Of a DNA stretch of 64,000 nucleotides, positions 35,073 through 46,763 are shown piece after piece. A program made the position numbers and the translations under genes. The notes beneath the pieces were generated by a model. It was not told the origin of the DNA. It did not search any database and worked only from the letters and a program-made list of their open reading frames with translations. Source of the stretch: Paragyromitra xinjiangensis (lineage: Eukaryota; Ascomycota; Pezizomycetes; Pezizales; Discinaceae). The DNA lies in the NCBI GenBank assembly GCA_038503065.1, contig JBCAMK010000014.1, forward strand, positions 496,001 through 560,000, read 5' to 3'. How positions within the stretch are numbered: the first letter of the stretch is position 1; each line of letters starts with the position of its first letter.

Positions 35073-36306
35073 AAGGATCAGGGGTGGGGTAGGTTATTGT
35101 TCATAGGGTGCTAAATGCGTGGAATACCATGGGAATTATATATATATTATGGTAATACTAGGGGGTATGTGGTTTCTCGACAGCAGGGATGGTCGGGACG
35201 AGTGCTGTATTCGCTCGGACGCTCAGTCTCTTGAGAAATCCTCAAAAATTCCTATGTAGTTATTTCCTATAGCTACTTCACTTCACCAACTTGTTTATGC
35301 GCTGATAACGGTTACTCGTAGTGGAAAGTACATGTAAGGTGTTGAAAAGACGGGATAATAGATAGTCTGGATATCAAGTCACTAATTCTGTCGTAGCATT
35401 ATAGATAGCTTTTGCTCTACTTGTGGCATCTCTTATATGAGGGTTTTAATCCGTCATATATCATTTTTTGTTCTCTTCAAGGGTGATTATATTTGCCCGA
35501 TGGAATGAATAAATACCCAGGGGCGACATCATGGAGAGTCACTCGGTTTCTGTGAGGATCAACTTCTACCTATTAGCGCACAATCACTAGACCTCACCAT
35601 GAATTTCACATCTGAGTAGTGTTGCTAGTTGGTGAAAGAAGACTAGTAGGTTTTTTTAAACAGCTTCTCTTACTCTGTTTCTCTCCAGCCACCTTTTTGT
35701 TCCCTGGTTTGAGGATTAATGACGGTAAGGCCTTGGAAATCGGGGCGAGAGAGGATTAGTGCTATTAGTGCTATGAATGCTTAGTTACATGTATTATACA
35801 GTTCGTTTTACTGACCTAAATTGGTCGTTCAAATAGTAAAGTAACAGCAGCTTTGCTAAGTCGAAATAGAGTACCCACGGCAAAGATAGTACTAAATACT
35901 ACCCGGGTCAGGGTAGTGGAGATGGAACACCAGAATTTCCATTCTGCGAGGTTACCATACGAAAAGTGTGAGACCTGTTCCACCTTCATATCCCTGACCC
36001 TAGTAGAAGCCAATTTTGGACACTAGGGTAACTGATAGTTTCAAGTGGGTGTTGAGGTGGTAGCTATAAGTAACTTACATGGAAATTCGATAAAGTACAT
36101 TCAGCAATACTTAATCCTGGAACACTACTAAATTACCCGGCCTTTTGACGTCATTCTGCAGCAGCATAAGATCCCATGGAGTCGGGGGACATTTTGTGAC
36201 TCTGACGCGGCTGAGAAGCCTTCACTCTCAATCCTTCATCTATACAACTAGGTACCTCAGTCATAGGTATCCACCAAGACCTGGAGCCTGGCTACAAGCT
36301 CTAAAA
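35073..36306. other. Intergenic region
   Basis: This holds the 3' end of the TatD gene and the promoter of the next gene. TACATGTA palindromes lie at 35329 and 35786. An in-frame ATG at 36145 could extend the next gene into this region. Confidence 0.5.
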
Positions 36307-38158
36307 ATGCCCTACAATCTTCGATCAAGGGACACTACCATCGCTAAGCGGCCCGACGAGAGCGTCTTACCTCCTCGCAAGCGACCCCGAAAGGGAGCTA
36401 AGTTATCTCGGGTCTCGTATGATGGTGGCGCTATTCTCAGGAAACATGTCGCTCGCCCACTAGGGGTATTCGAGTCATTATTCAATGCTTACCCAGTTGC
36501 CCAATCTATCGTTCAGAATCTGTCAACTCCCGAGGTCATGTTACTTTGTATTACGACTCCACATCTCTGGCAGTTGTTAGCAGGGAATCGTGCTTTTCAT
36601 GTATTTTCTAATCATCGCAACGGTGTCGATCTAAAAAAACCAGTGGGAACCCGTGGGGAATACCTTTCTCGAAACACTTTCGAGAAGTTTTTCACTACCG
36701 AGGATGATCTCGAGCGATTGTGGTGCCAGTATCTAAATGTTAGTGCAATCACACATTTAGTTCTCGACGGAACGGAAGTAACGTTTGGACTACTTTTCAT
36801 GATTTCTGCAAGAGCGAATATAACTCTTCTCAGCTTAAGATATTGTCGAAAATTGACGTTGGAAGGAATTAACACTCTTCTTGAATGCGCTCCCCGACAC
36901 CAGGATTTTTTCGAGGGTGATCCTCTTACTTCTGCTCATTTACAACCGAAAACCGCTGGGTCTTTGCTTGGAGATTTGAAAACATTGCATGTACGATTTC
37001 TGCCCGGAATCTTATAATTGTCTATCCACTGATATCTGCGTAACGTAAAGATCTGGGGAGTACCAAAAACACAATGGGTTTACGTCCCCAATAGCTATCA
37101 AGAAGACGGTGCCTTAGACGATGCAATTACGTTCGCCGATATCGGTCGCCATTGTCAAAAGAAAAATATTGACTTGGACGTTTCCCATTGTCGCTCTCCT
37201 GGATCATGTATTGGCTTCCTGAACGCAATAACGAAGTGGGAAATGAACTCAAACAGCAGTTTCTTCAAAGATCAGCCCATTTCCGAAGAGTCCGTGTGGA
37301 TGTGTGAGAAGAAACGGCTCCAGTGCAAATGCGGAGAGATCAAGGAGTTGATTATCTGCGAGGACTGTATAGAGGACACCTACACAGAAATGTATGGGTT
37401 TTGTGTGACCTGTGAGCAGTAAGTTTTCCTATCAATTAATTTATTGTTCTAGGTTTATCATTTATCAGATTCGTCTGTGAGCGTTGCGATGGAGTATGGC
37501 CACTGTGTGAAATGTGTGGTCCTCAATGTTGGGAGTATGTACGGATTTCCCCCAAGTTCCTGCCCACGTGCCTAATAAATATAAAGCTGCTCGCTTTCAA
37601 AATGGCACGAAACTTGCACTTCCTGCGGTGATGATATCTGCATGTCCCATGCCCCTAACATACGTCGCGTTCAACAAACGTGTACCCTCTGCGAAGCTAG
37701 ATTTTGCGATACTTGCTTCTTCGGACACGACCACTGCATAATCGAGAAATGTGCCGTTTGTTATAAAATGGTTTGTGATGTGAGCTGAACCCCCTGCTCC
37801 TAAAAACTCCTGCAAGTTTAACCGATTCTTTCACTAAACATAGTGATAGGATTGTTTGATCGCCGACCCCATTTGCGAGAGATGCACTCTCTGCGTGTGC
37901 AAAGAGTGCATCAAGACGATCGATGAAGGTGTTGGACGAGAAAGAGCCTTTGCTCCAAATGCCCGCGAGGTGTTTGAACAGTACGGTCGTGAGAGCTCAC
38001 CGAGTATGAGCTGGTGTGAGGGCAAGTGGCTTTGTGAGGAATGCCTAAATAGTATAAAAAGTAGACTGAGCTTGAGACGTAGTGTGAGGACTGGAGATAG
38101 GAGACGGAGTTTCGTTTGGATTGATAAGGCGCCACCACCGATATCGTTATTAACTTAG
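36307..38158 (+). CDS. F-box-like protein with a cysteine-rich, zinc-binding-type C-terminus
   Basis: Five exons (36307-36990, 37051-37418, 37469-37534, 37587-37779, 37850-38158; introns of 50-70 nt) give 539 residues. ATG 36145 would add 54. I chose 36307 because MPYNLRSRD followed by a basic linker is a usual start in this kind of protein. An F-box-like segment runs from LFNAYPVAQSIVQNLSTPEV to the LWQLLAGN region, followed by Leu-rich strands. The C-terminal half is packed with paired cysteines: CKCGEI, CEDCIED, CVTCEQ, CERCDG, CEMCG, CTSCGDDIC, CTLCEARFCDTC, CAVCYKMVC, CERCTLCVCKECI. This suggests several zinc sites resembling B-box or RING variants. F-box proteins recruit substrates to SCF ubiquitin ligases; that role is inferred. 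All junctions keep the Cys spacing in frame, which supports the model. Confidence 0.7.
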
Positions 38159-41100
38159 GCTCGGGTGTTTTGGGGTTATTATTTGGTCTCTCTTGCTGCG
38201 CATGAGCTACTTGTTTAAATCCATTTGTATTAGATATTTTAGAGTATTATTATTATTTTTATTACAACTACTATTATTATTACTCATTCTGGTCCTTATC
38301 CCATCACAGAATTTATTCCTTAGATTCTAACAGTAATTTTCTATTTAACCATGTATCTAGAGATGCAGTTTTCTCACCCTCCTTAGCGGTTCCCTACTAA
38401 CCTGATCTGAAAGTTTAGCTGTTGGGATAGGCGTATAACCTGCGCTACGGGTCATGATTACTGGTATCTAATAACGCCGTTAGGAGCGGGAAGGGATCTG
38501 TGACATAGTCTCACAAGTATAAAAAAAAGGAAATGGTGAAAGGTAAGTTCCTCCAAGAGCGGCGAACAAAAACTGCCCAGCTCTAAGCTTTAAGCCCACA
38601 AGCGCCACCGACTTCATGTAATGACCATATGAGGGCCATCCACGCCTGCAATCTCAAGCGCATGTAGTTGTAATCTGTGAAACCACAAAGAGCGCCCAAC
38701 CCTAGGAATGTTAGAAATGAAGCCTTCCTGAGAAGGAAAATGTACAGGCATCTCACCTCATCCCCAGTGGTCTAGCATTAACATGATCTTAAGACTATGT
38801 ACTTCATGTCAGTGACTACATTCCCAAAAAGAAAGCGTTTAAATATATCCGTTCTACAGCCCCGATGAATTCTACTTCTCCATAACCTTTACTACTTCTG
38901 ACGGTGGAATCAAAATCTCCGAGCGTACTGATGCAGGCGTAATATTGCTGACATCGAAGTCCAAAACGGACGTAGGCAGTATGTTCGGATTCAAGTCATA
39001 ATTGATTGAGAGGCTTGGAGGGGATTAGGTGGTAGCCATACTCAAAGGAAACAGGAAGATATAGAGATAGTAGGGTGAAGGGAGGAGGTATGAGGGCCTT
39101 GAAGTGAGGATGAAGTGAGCTGTATAATAAAAACTTATGAGGAGGACGGAGGACTTGTGAGAGATAATAAATGGGCGAAAGTGAGGAGAAAGATGAAAGT
39201 ATTTCTGTTTACTATTGGATCAGACCGTGCTGATTTTTCCGAGTGTTTCAGGTGGCCCTTTCATGAAAATTGAAAGTAATCACAGAAGCATCACCAAGAA
39301 TCACTCGTTAAAAGGAATCAAGTGTAATTCTACGAGTGACACCCTCGATTCATAATCACACCGTCATATCAACAGCTGGAGTATGTGATCCGCAAACAAG
39401 CCAAGGTACTGCTATGTTCTTTCCTTGTACCAAGCACTCAAGCAAGCCCCAACCATAATGCAATGGATTCTGTGTTGCCACGTGCGCCGACAAATCACAA
39501 CTAGACAAACCATTGCATGATTACTCCACGTATCTCTTGTCTCACTTCACGAAGTCTCCTCACCTATACTACTAGTACTGCCTACGTTACTCTTGCATCA
39601 ACAGTTACCCATTGTATACATCTTCGCGCTTATATCCCTGCTACACTGAGTTTAGGCTCGTTCCCACCCCCTACTGTCTATGGCTGCTGCGCAGTGGGGC
39701 TGAGCACGAGACCAGACTGAGTTATCACTAACTATACTCGCGAAGGGACGTCACCATCGTTATTTACACCATTCAGATTGATTATCTGGATACAACATCG
39801 CCCATCACATAGTCTCCCCGAACGCTGCCGTCGAACCTAACCACACGTGTCGAAATTGTGGTCTGACATCGATGGTGCCTCAGAGACACTTCGCAAGAAG
39901 TGCAATATCCTTGATTAGTTGACGGTACATATCATGAAGACCCCCATCCCTGCAAAACTTGAGGCCACATGAGATGTGTCCTGGAGTGAGGGCTTCACAG
40001 AGTCGTCCGATGAAGCCTACATAACATCGTTATCGATGAATACTTGCGCCCATACGGGGTTCTGACCGCTGAGCACCCCCAAGCCTTCATAGCAAGTTCA
40101 ATGGCCAGGGACACAAAGGAAAGATAAACTTACTTAAAGGTTTTAGCAAATCGAAAGTCATTCTCATGTCCTCATGTCCTGACTGGACTAAACGACTTTT
40201 TAACCCCACATAAAAACTTGTGATAGCCATATAGAAAGCCACATGAAGACTATACTAACTAATACAGGCCCCACTTACTGATATTGTAAGTACCAGTGAG
40301 TACCTGATGCATCTGCGCTACACCAATCGTGGTGTGGGGGCGAGCCACTTCTGCCGAGTGTGCCTGCATAATTTAGCTGGAGTGCTTTGTCACACATAAG
40401 AAGCAAAACCTCAGCCAGCAATATCATATCCAATATCCGTTAGCCTTCCTTCATCGTTCTCAACCCCGCACTAAGCACGTCCTGCCTGATACGAGATATT
40501 GCCTTCAAATTCAGTATCTACCTGTCAATAAATATATGCTTACACCCATTTCATGTATTTCCCACAATAGAGCGATCTCTGATCGCCAAGAAAAGGTCAG
40601 CTATTGAGGAAGAGATTTGACCAGCTCTCTAGCGGTTTTGAATAATGGACTATATAATAATAAGACGGAAATCGGCCGCCAGGACTCGATTACATAGCTT
40701 AGCCCGATGGTTAGGTGAATTCCTTCGGGTAGTCTTGTACTGCTCGGGATATTTGTGACGGTCTGCGATTCCTTACCTAGGCCCTTGACCCACCGAGTAC
40801 TCTAAATCTCCAATTAGATCTCCGCCCAGATGGGCCAGATCCTCTCGGAATAAACCAAATCAGCTCTCTATATGGTCCGGGCTGCTGGGCAGCTTGGGTC
40901 CTCACGTTTCTGTGTGCCTTATTCGGAAACTCGAACTTCCTATATGGTATACTCCGTCATTACTACCGCCGATGTCCTTCTTCGATATCATCGAATTACT
41001 CTGCGAAGCGATGGGCTAGTGTTAGAAGAGGAGTTAGGTGCAATTGCTGCTGCCTATGTTATTTCCTGAACCTCAATAGTACACATGTCACTGGTTTTCT

Positions 41101-42434
41101 CTAGAGATCCTACGCGACTTCCCCTGGAGTTTTCCGGATCCAAAAAGGCCTTTATACATTGCAGCGCCCATGCTTCTAGCCTCAGCCGCAATGGCCATAT
41201 TCAACCATGCGCAAGAATATAATTCCCTATGGTCTTTACGGAATCAACTTTGATAGGATTTCAAATGCTTACTAGGGGAGGAGGGGTTGAGTTTCCGGAA
41301 CCTTTCACTTCCATAGAATTTTTTTGGGGATATTGTCCTCTAGCTGCCTCTCTCCTAGCTTTCATTGGTCATTTTATCCCACCCATAGACATCTCATCCA
41401 CACACACGCTTGTCTATGGCGGAGCATCGCTTTTGGCGGCTTACTCTTTCCTCGCACAGTGTGCTTACTGTGCCATTCCACCTTTTGAAATAGATCTTAG
41501 ACCCCGAATTAGACATACCCCTTACACACACTATACCCTATTCGATCTAGATTAATTTTTTGCTCTTTCTTTTGGGTCTTTTGGCTTTTTGGTGGGAATT
41601 TAAACTAGTATTAGTTAAACTACCTAAGTGGACATATCAGCTTCTTGTCAGTTATGTAAGTGGTGGTTACAGGAGGAAGCGTAGTAGATATTTTTTTTGA
41701 AGTTTCTAGTGTGGCAGATCTCTGTTCCTATGTTGCTCTACGAAATTTCCGCTATCTTTATCCTCAAGACAATAAACAACTAGCCCATTCAATCCGAGTC
41801 CAAAGCAAAGGACGTTTATCCGTCGAAGCGAGCCTCCAACCCCCATGGTGCCAAACGAAGAATCTATATATGTCGTAGTTCGGGAATGGAAGAAACAGCA
41901 CCAAAATAATTCTACAAAATCAACACTCCATTCTCTCACAGAAACAGACGATCACAAATACTCACTGTTTCTTCAATTTAGTCATTTGTGCGCCCCTGTA
42001 CCTCGTTTTCGTTCCATGCGCTAAGTAAACCAAAATATGATAATATCGCCAAAACCTTTCCTACAGAGGTCAGACGAGATATAGCCCCAAGTCAGGGTCC
42101 CATGCTATTATGTAGAGAGTTTCCCAAGCCTTTGAATTTCCACATCCAGTGAAATATTGAATGCTGAAAATGGATGTAGAGCCTTCGCTTTCCCAAAACC
42201 GAGTAGCACCCAGCGATTCTGGAAACTTTTCGACCACCTACCATTACCGCAACAACATGGTTCCGAGCGTTGGCCCGCGGAAAATGACGGCAGATAGGAT
42301 AAAATAGAAGACGCAAGATCACGGTAGAATTCAGATCAACAATGCGTTTTAGCTCCGCGGTCCGCCCAAATTACCGAAACTACCCGGCCTTCGCACCGAG
42401 ATCTGAAATTTTCGAACGGCAGTTCCTAAACAAT
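38159..42434. other. Long gene-poor region
   Basis: About 4.3 kb of mostly featureless AT-rich DNA with an ATT-rich tract near 38250-38285. The only structure with protein-like signal is the decayed gene at 40775-41555. Frames at 39517-39720 and 41660-41878 (+) have no clear motif. Confidence 0.5.
40775..41555 (+). pseudogene. Decayed multi-span membrane protein gene
   Basis: Coherent protein sequence can be read only by changing frame. Frame 2 gives LRPDGPDPLGINQISSLYG, then GCWAAWVLTFLCALFGNSNF. Frame 3 gives YSVITTADVLLRYHRI and LEEELGAIAAAYVIS, followed by TGA. Frame 1 gives EILRDFPWSFPDPKRPLY, then IAAPMLLASAAMAIFNHAQE. Frame 3 gives a last part with spans around CPLAASLLAFIGHFIPP and YGGASLLAAYSFLAQCAYC. 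No GT-AG introns of sensible size link these frames. Hydrophobic segments point to a multi-pass membrane protein; I do not know the family. The fragment boundaries are approximate. Confidence 0.55.
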
Positions 42435-42846
42435 TCATCTCGAGAAATTGCCAGCGAAACACCTCCAGCTTCGGATGCGATCTAGGTGGAATCGTCTTCT
42501 AGATCCCGCATGATAGGTTGAGTCCGACGATGAGGGTGGGGGTGAATAGCCCATCTGGCTCGTATAGCCATCCTCCATCTCTTCCATGATGTTGTCAAGA
42601 ATTGAAAGTGCGTCATCAACAAAAAGCACTTTAGGACCGGGAGCGAGAACGGAGACTCTTGTCACAAAAGCTGGGCCCATTTTGAACGTTTCTATGTTGA
42701 TCAATGTTTGTCTCCTATCGAAAGAATGGATCGACACCTGGCTAACTGCGAGCTTCTTATTCAGTTGCCAAGAAAATTGGTGAGAATAGGTGTTCGAAAA
42801 AATTTTCGGGCTTACGCGGCGCTTGGAGTTGATCGATCGATATCAT
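42435..42846 (-). CDS. Small hypothetical protein
   Basis: Proposed exons 42846-42816 and 42745-42435 (70-nt intron, GTAAGC donor) give 113 residues starting MISIDQLQAP. The protein has a hydrophobic, strand-like middle (MGPAFVTRVSVLAPGPKVLF), an acidic helix (DDALSILDNIMEEMEDG) and a Ser- and Arg-rich end. The phase-compatible donor and acceptor and the open second exon are the only support. No family recognised. A single-exon reading starting inside exon 2 is the alternative. Confidence 0.4.
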
Positions 42847-43999
42847 TGTTCGGTTGAGACGGTGATGACAGCTAGATTGCAAACACGTCTTTTAAAGTGA
42901 TGAGCATAGAGGTTTCCAAAGATTCGAGCGCTGAGTTGTAAATTTTTCGAGCGACAAGGAAGGTAAGAACCTGGTACCTAGGTAACGGCAATACCGAACC
43001 GAACTGGCGTGCCTGTACCCTTTTCATTGAAACCCGGCGAGTGATGTTCCATGAATTGAAAAATTTGAATCATGCATTAGGACTTTTCTAGAAGCTTTAA
43101 GGAGGAATGATCCACATGGCTATGTTTCACCTTCATCTGCAGGAGATCAAAAAGGCGACTCCAACCTGGATATGCTGAAAAGGTCCACCAGCATTATCGA
43201 TCCTCTGCCAATGCCTCGCCTCACGTGCAGCTCCGCGGCGCAGCACATTCAGTGCCCACGGATCGGTTTGAAGAGATCTCAATCCTGGACCTCCCCTTCG
43301 TGCCAATTAAAAGGGAAGCAATTGAAGTTGAAGAAATAATAGCGAGTCGGTATCCTCCCTTCCCCATATTAATTAAGCCTATTCGCTGAACTGTAAATGA
43401 AGAAAGATATCCTTGATAAGTAATTGGTCGCCGATACGCTGCTCTCACAGCAGTTGCAGCAGTCGTAGCCCCTCATTGGGCGAGAACAATCCACCCGCTA
43501 GGTCCGCGGCATGGGTGGTCAAGGTCTCTGTTGCAGACGTGGGTCCTCCAGTATGCCGAGTACTGCGCAATTGCGTAAAGCCGAGCAATGGATTCCCCAC
43601 CGCCAAACGCTGTTGCACGGCGAGGGGACCCAACTACATCATGCCAGTGAAAAAGTATTGAAAAGTAGGCAGATCTCAGCCGTCTTTCGAGTATATATAA
43701 TCTCTTCAGGAACACCCGTCCTCGCAAATCCGTTTTAATATATTACAGTTATCCTACTGCTGTGCTACTCTGCAAGGATCCCAATAAGAACAAGCTTTCC
43801 CTTCCCCACACACACGTTCTGGGTTAAAGCACCCTGATCTGCAACTCAGCCGCAGCCTGTCAAGCCGGGTTTTTCCGCCACTACTAGGGTGTCACAATTC
43901 AACCGCCAACGTCCTTCTTCCGCGCACCCCCCCCCCCCGCAACCTTCTCAATAAAGATCACCAGTTTCGCTTCCTCCTACAAAATAATCACAAGCAACT
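42847..43999. other. Divergent intergenic region
   Basis: It separates the divergent small genes at 42846 (-) and 44000 (+). Overlapping frames at 43413-43738 on both strands are mutual shadows with no motif. A C homopolymer of about ten lies near 43929. Confidence 0.45.
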
Positions 44000-44597
44000 A
44001 TGACGACTACAACAACTATATTTCTCAAGAGCGAGTCTTCTCTTTCTCCTCTACGCCCTCACTCACCTATTATGCAACACACACCACAGTCTCAAGCTGA
44101 GGCTGAGGCTGAGGCTGAAGCAGAGGTTGAGATATTCAGACGACAAGCATATGCAATCCGCGGCCTTGTCTATCCGGGTCCAAAATCGGCATATGCCCGA
44201 GTGAGCACCCTGCTTCCAGTACATAAACGACCGTCGCTATCAAAGGCGTCGCCTATGCCAAGTACGAAAAGATCAAAAAACCTAAGTGCGGGGCAGGGGG
44301 TGTGTGTTGGCACTGGTATGTTTCCCTTACCACATTATATTTTTTTACGAAGTAAGGGTTAATAATTTTCTAGCATCTGCAATGCCGGCTCCTGCTGAAG
44401 ACTCTTTTCTGTCTCAACAACCCTCATTTGCACGCCTTGTTCAAGATCTGCTCCGCACTCATTCTTCTACTGCTTCTCCATATGGGCAGCATTTGTCACA
44501 TGAGATTCTAAACGATAGTAACAATGTCTATCTTGGCAGTTTCTATCCCATCCCAAGCAGTAGCAGTAGTAGTAGCAGTATCAATGGTGAAGATTAA
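44000..44597 (+). CDS. Small hypothetical protein with Ala-Glu and Ser repeats
   Basis: Two exons, 44000-44315 and 44374-44597 (58-nt intron, GTATGT donor, TAG acceptor), give 179 residues. There is an Ala-Glu repeat (QAEAEAEAEAEVE) made of GCTGAG units near residue 35. A basic stretch KRPSLSKASPMPSTKRSK follows. The second exon has a plausible amphipathic helix (QPSFARLVQDLLRTH) and a poly-Ser run before the stop. The intron joins two otherwise closed frames in phase. No family recognised; a nuclear location is possible from the basic stretch but not shown. Confidence 0.5.
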
Positions 44598-45138
44598 AAT
44601 TCTTCATCATTCCTTTCCCTCTCTTCTCTTCTTTTCGGCTATACTCGATGCTAGTCATCAATGTTGATTTTGAGTTATTTTCGCATTGTGAATATGCTTT
44701 TCTCACTTCAGGAAAGCACTTTGTAACTTTAAAGGGCAGACAGTTCTGGGTTCTAGGTATTTCCTCTTTCTTTCAAAAAAAGGTTGAAGTATTGAAAAAA
44801 AGAGGTGGGAGTTGTTGGGATCTGTTTTTCCTCTTTTCTAGGCGTTTTTATGGTTATTCTGAACAGTCGTTTTGTTAAAGCTGATGTTTCTGTTGGTTCT
44901 GGGTTATAAACAGTCTTTTTTGCACCTTACTTACGGCCGTACTTTCCTACCCTCATGTTTTATCTTCCGCCAAAAAAAGCCACTCATTATTACATGTATT
45001 TCTTTTTTGTTTTCAGCGATTTTCATTAGCATGCACGATCATAATCGTCAATCGTTTACCAGTATTTTAGACTAATATCGTTTACCCATGCAAAAACTCC
45101 AACGCAATGAATTGTATCCCACGCCCCAAAGAACATTT
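44598..45138. other. Convergent intergenic spacer
   Basis: Between the 3' ends of the 44000 gene and ARP10. It is T-rich on the + strand, with a TACATGTA at 44991. No gene supported. Confidence 0.5.
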
Positions 45139-46763
45139 CTAGAACCCAAATGGAAACCCACTCCCACCACTTGCAACTGTACTCAGGAACTTCTCCCTAT
45201 CCACCTCGATATTCCCTTTCCCCTTCATCCCGGCAACCAAGCTTGCTCCAACCCAAGCTCCCAAGCTTTCTAAGCCCTTCACTTTCGGCCCACCATCACC
45301 CGGCTCTCTTTTCTCTTCTACCGGTCTTCCTGGGCTTTGGCCTTCAAGCGATGCGTGCCATTCGTACTGCTCATCTTCTATTTCACCCTCGTCTTCAGAG
45401 TTGATTTCATGTTTGATTTCAACCTTTATCGAGGGTTCGGGATTGGGGGGTGGGAGTTTAGGTTTATTCTTATCTCGACGTTGTCCTAGCTGCCAGCCTA
45501 AAGTCTCCACGACATCACGGACTTCATCAACGATCCGCTTCTTAAGCCCCGGGACCTGACTAGCACCACCAACGATGATGATGCGCTGCATACACGCAGC
45601 ACGAACATCCATTGGGCTGTCTTTGAGTGCCTCGTATACCAGCCGCGGTATCGGGTGGTCATCATCATCTGGGTAGTCCGGACTGCTCGAAGGAGTGGTA
45701 GACGGTGCAAAGAAAGTATTTTCCGCTGGTTCAGAGAGACGGCTGAATGGAAGTTTCAGTGTTGTTGGGGGATTGGATGTAGATAATGGGATTTCGATGA
45801 TGGTGTCGTTGATTGTAGACACAACTTCCCGAAACGCTCTGCACCATCCCACTCTACTCAATACCTCCTCCACCTCCCTTTCCCCTACTTTCCCCTTCCC
45901 TCCACCCTTTTTCAATTCTGCTTCTAAGAACTCCTTCCAGATTCCTCTCAAGACCTTCCCACCGCGTCTACTTCGGCCGCGGGCACCACCTCGGCCAACG
46001 ACACGTAGCTCGCAGACAACGTTTACAACGGCTTCTTCCCAGCCGAGGTCAAGCACGAGGGCGGAACGGACACCAGCGCCCATAGTTGACATGATGGGAG
46101 ATTCGAGGAGCATAATGCCGGGCATTTGGAAATGGACGAAGAAGGATTTGGTCAAGGAAGTGATGAGGGCGGTGGGGAAGCAGGTGGGTATTACAATGAT
46201 GACGCGCTTGATCTTTGAGTCGAGGAGAAGGTACCTATGATTCAATTTAGCCAAACTCGACTCATCGGAAGTAATTAAGGGAAGATGCATAAGTAGTGGG
46301 TAATTGATTAGAAAACGAACTTATTATAAGCCATCCTTATCCCTCTCTCCACCACATCCTCTACCACCCCCATCTCCACATTCCTTAAATCGCCGCTCCA
46401 CAGCTCTCCCCTCCCCTCTGCCTCCTTCCCAGTCCTTGACCCACTCCAAATATACCCTTCTCGGCTCCAAAACACCTCGTTTGTCCACTCCAGCTCGCAT
46501 CTTGGCGTCCCTTCATTCGCAAAGCCAGCCCTCAGTAGCCGTGATCCAATCTCGAATATCAGCGGGTCCTCCGAGTGGTGCAGATACAAGCTGCTTGAAG
46601 CCCCAGCAGTAGCACCGGAGGAACTGTATGCTTGCAGAATTGAAGACGTTGATGTGCGAGATGGAAATAGAGCCGAAGGGATGACGGGGTTGAGGGAGGA
46701 AGTGCGCGTGGGGAAAGCAGAACGGTTGGATGGGGTGGGTGTAGTGGGGGCGTGGGTCGCCAT
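45139..46763 (-). CDS. Actin-related protein Arp10/Arp11 (RO7-like dynactin subunit)
   Basis: Two exons, 46763-46321 and 46234-45139 (86-nt intron with a weak GTTCGT donor), give 512 residues. Arp10/11 caps the pointed end of the dynactin Arp1 filament; the Neurospora orthologue is RO7. After a Ser/Pro-rich N-terminus the actin-like fold begins at PLIFEIGSRLLRAGFANEG. Then come the RVIIVIPTCFPTALI block, SALVLDLGWEEAVVNVVCEL, RIIIVGGASQVPGLKKRIVD (phosphate-2-like) and LESLGAWVGASLVAG. These follow the order in human ACTR10. An acidic insert sits in the C-terminal half. The join restores NKYLLLDSKIKRVIIV, like the matching region in ACTR10. Confidence 0.85.

Noticed and set aside
43413..43738. 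Five overlapping short frames on both strands
   Set aside because: Mutually exclusive shadows with no recognisable domain.
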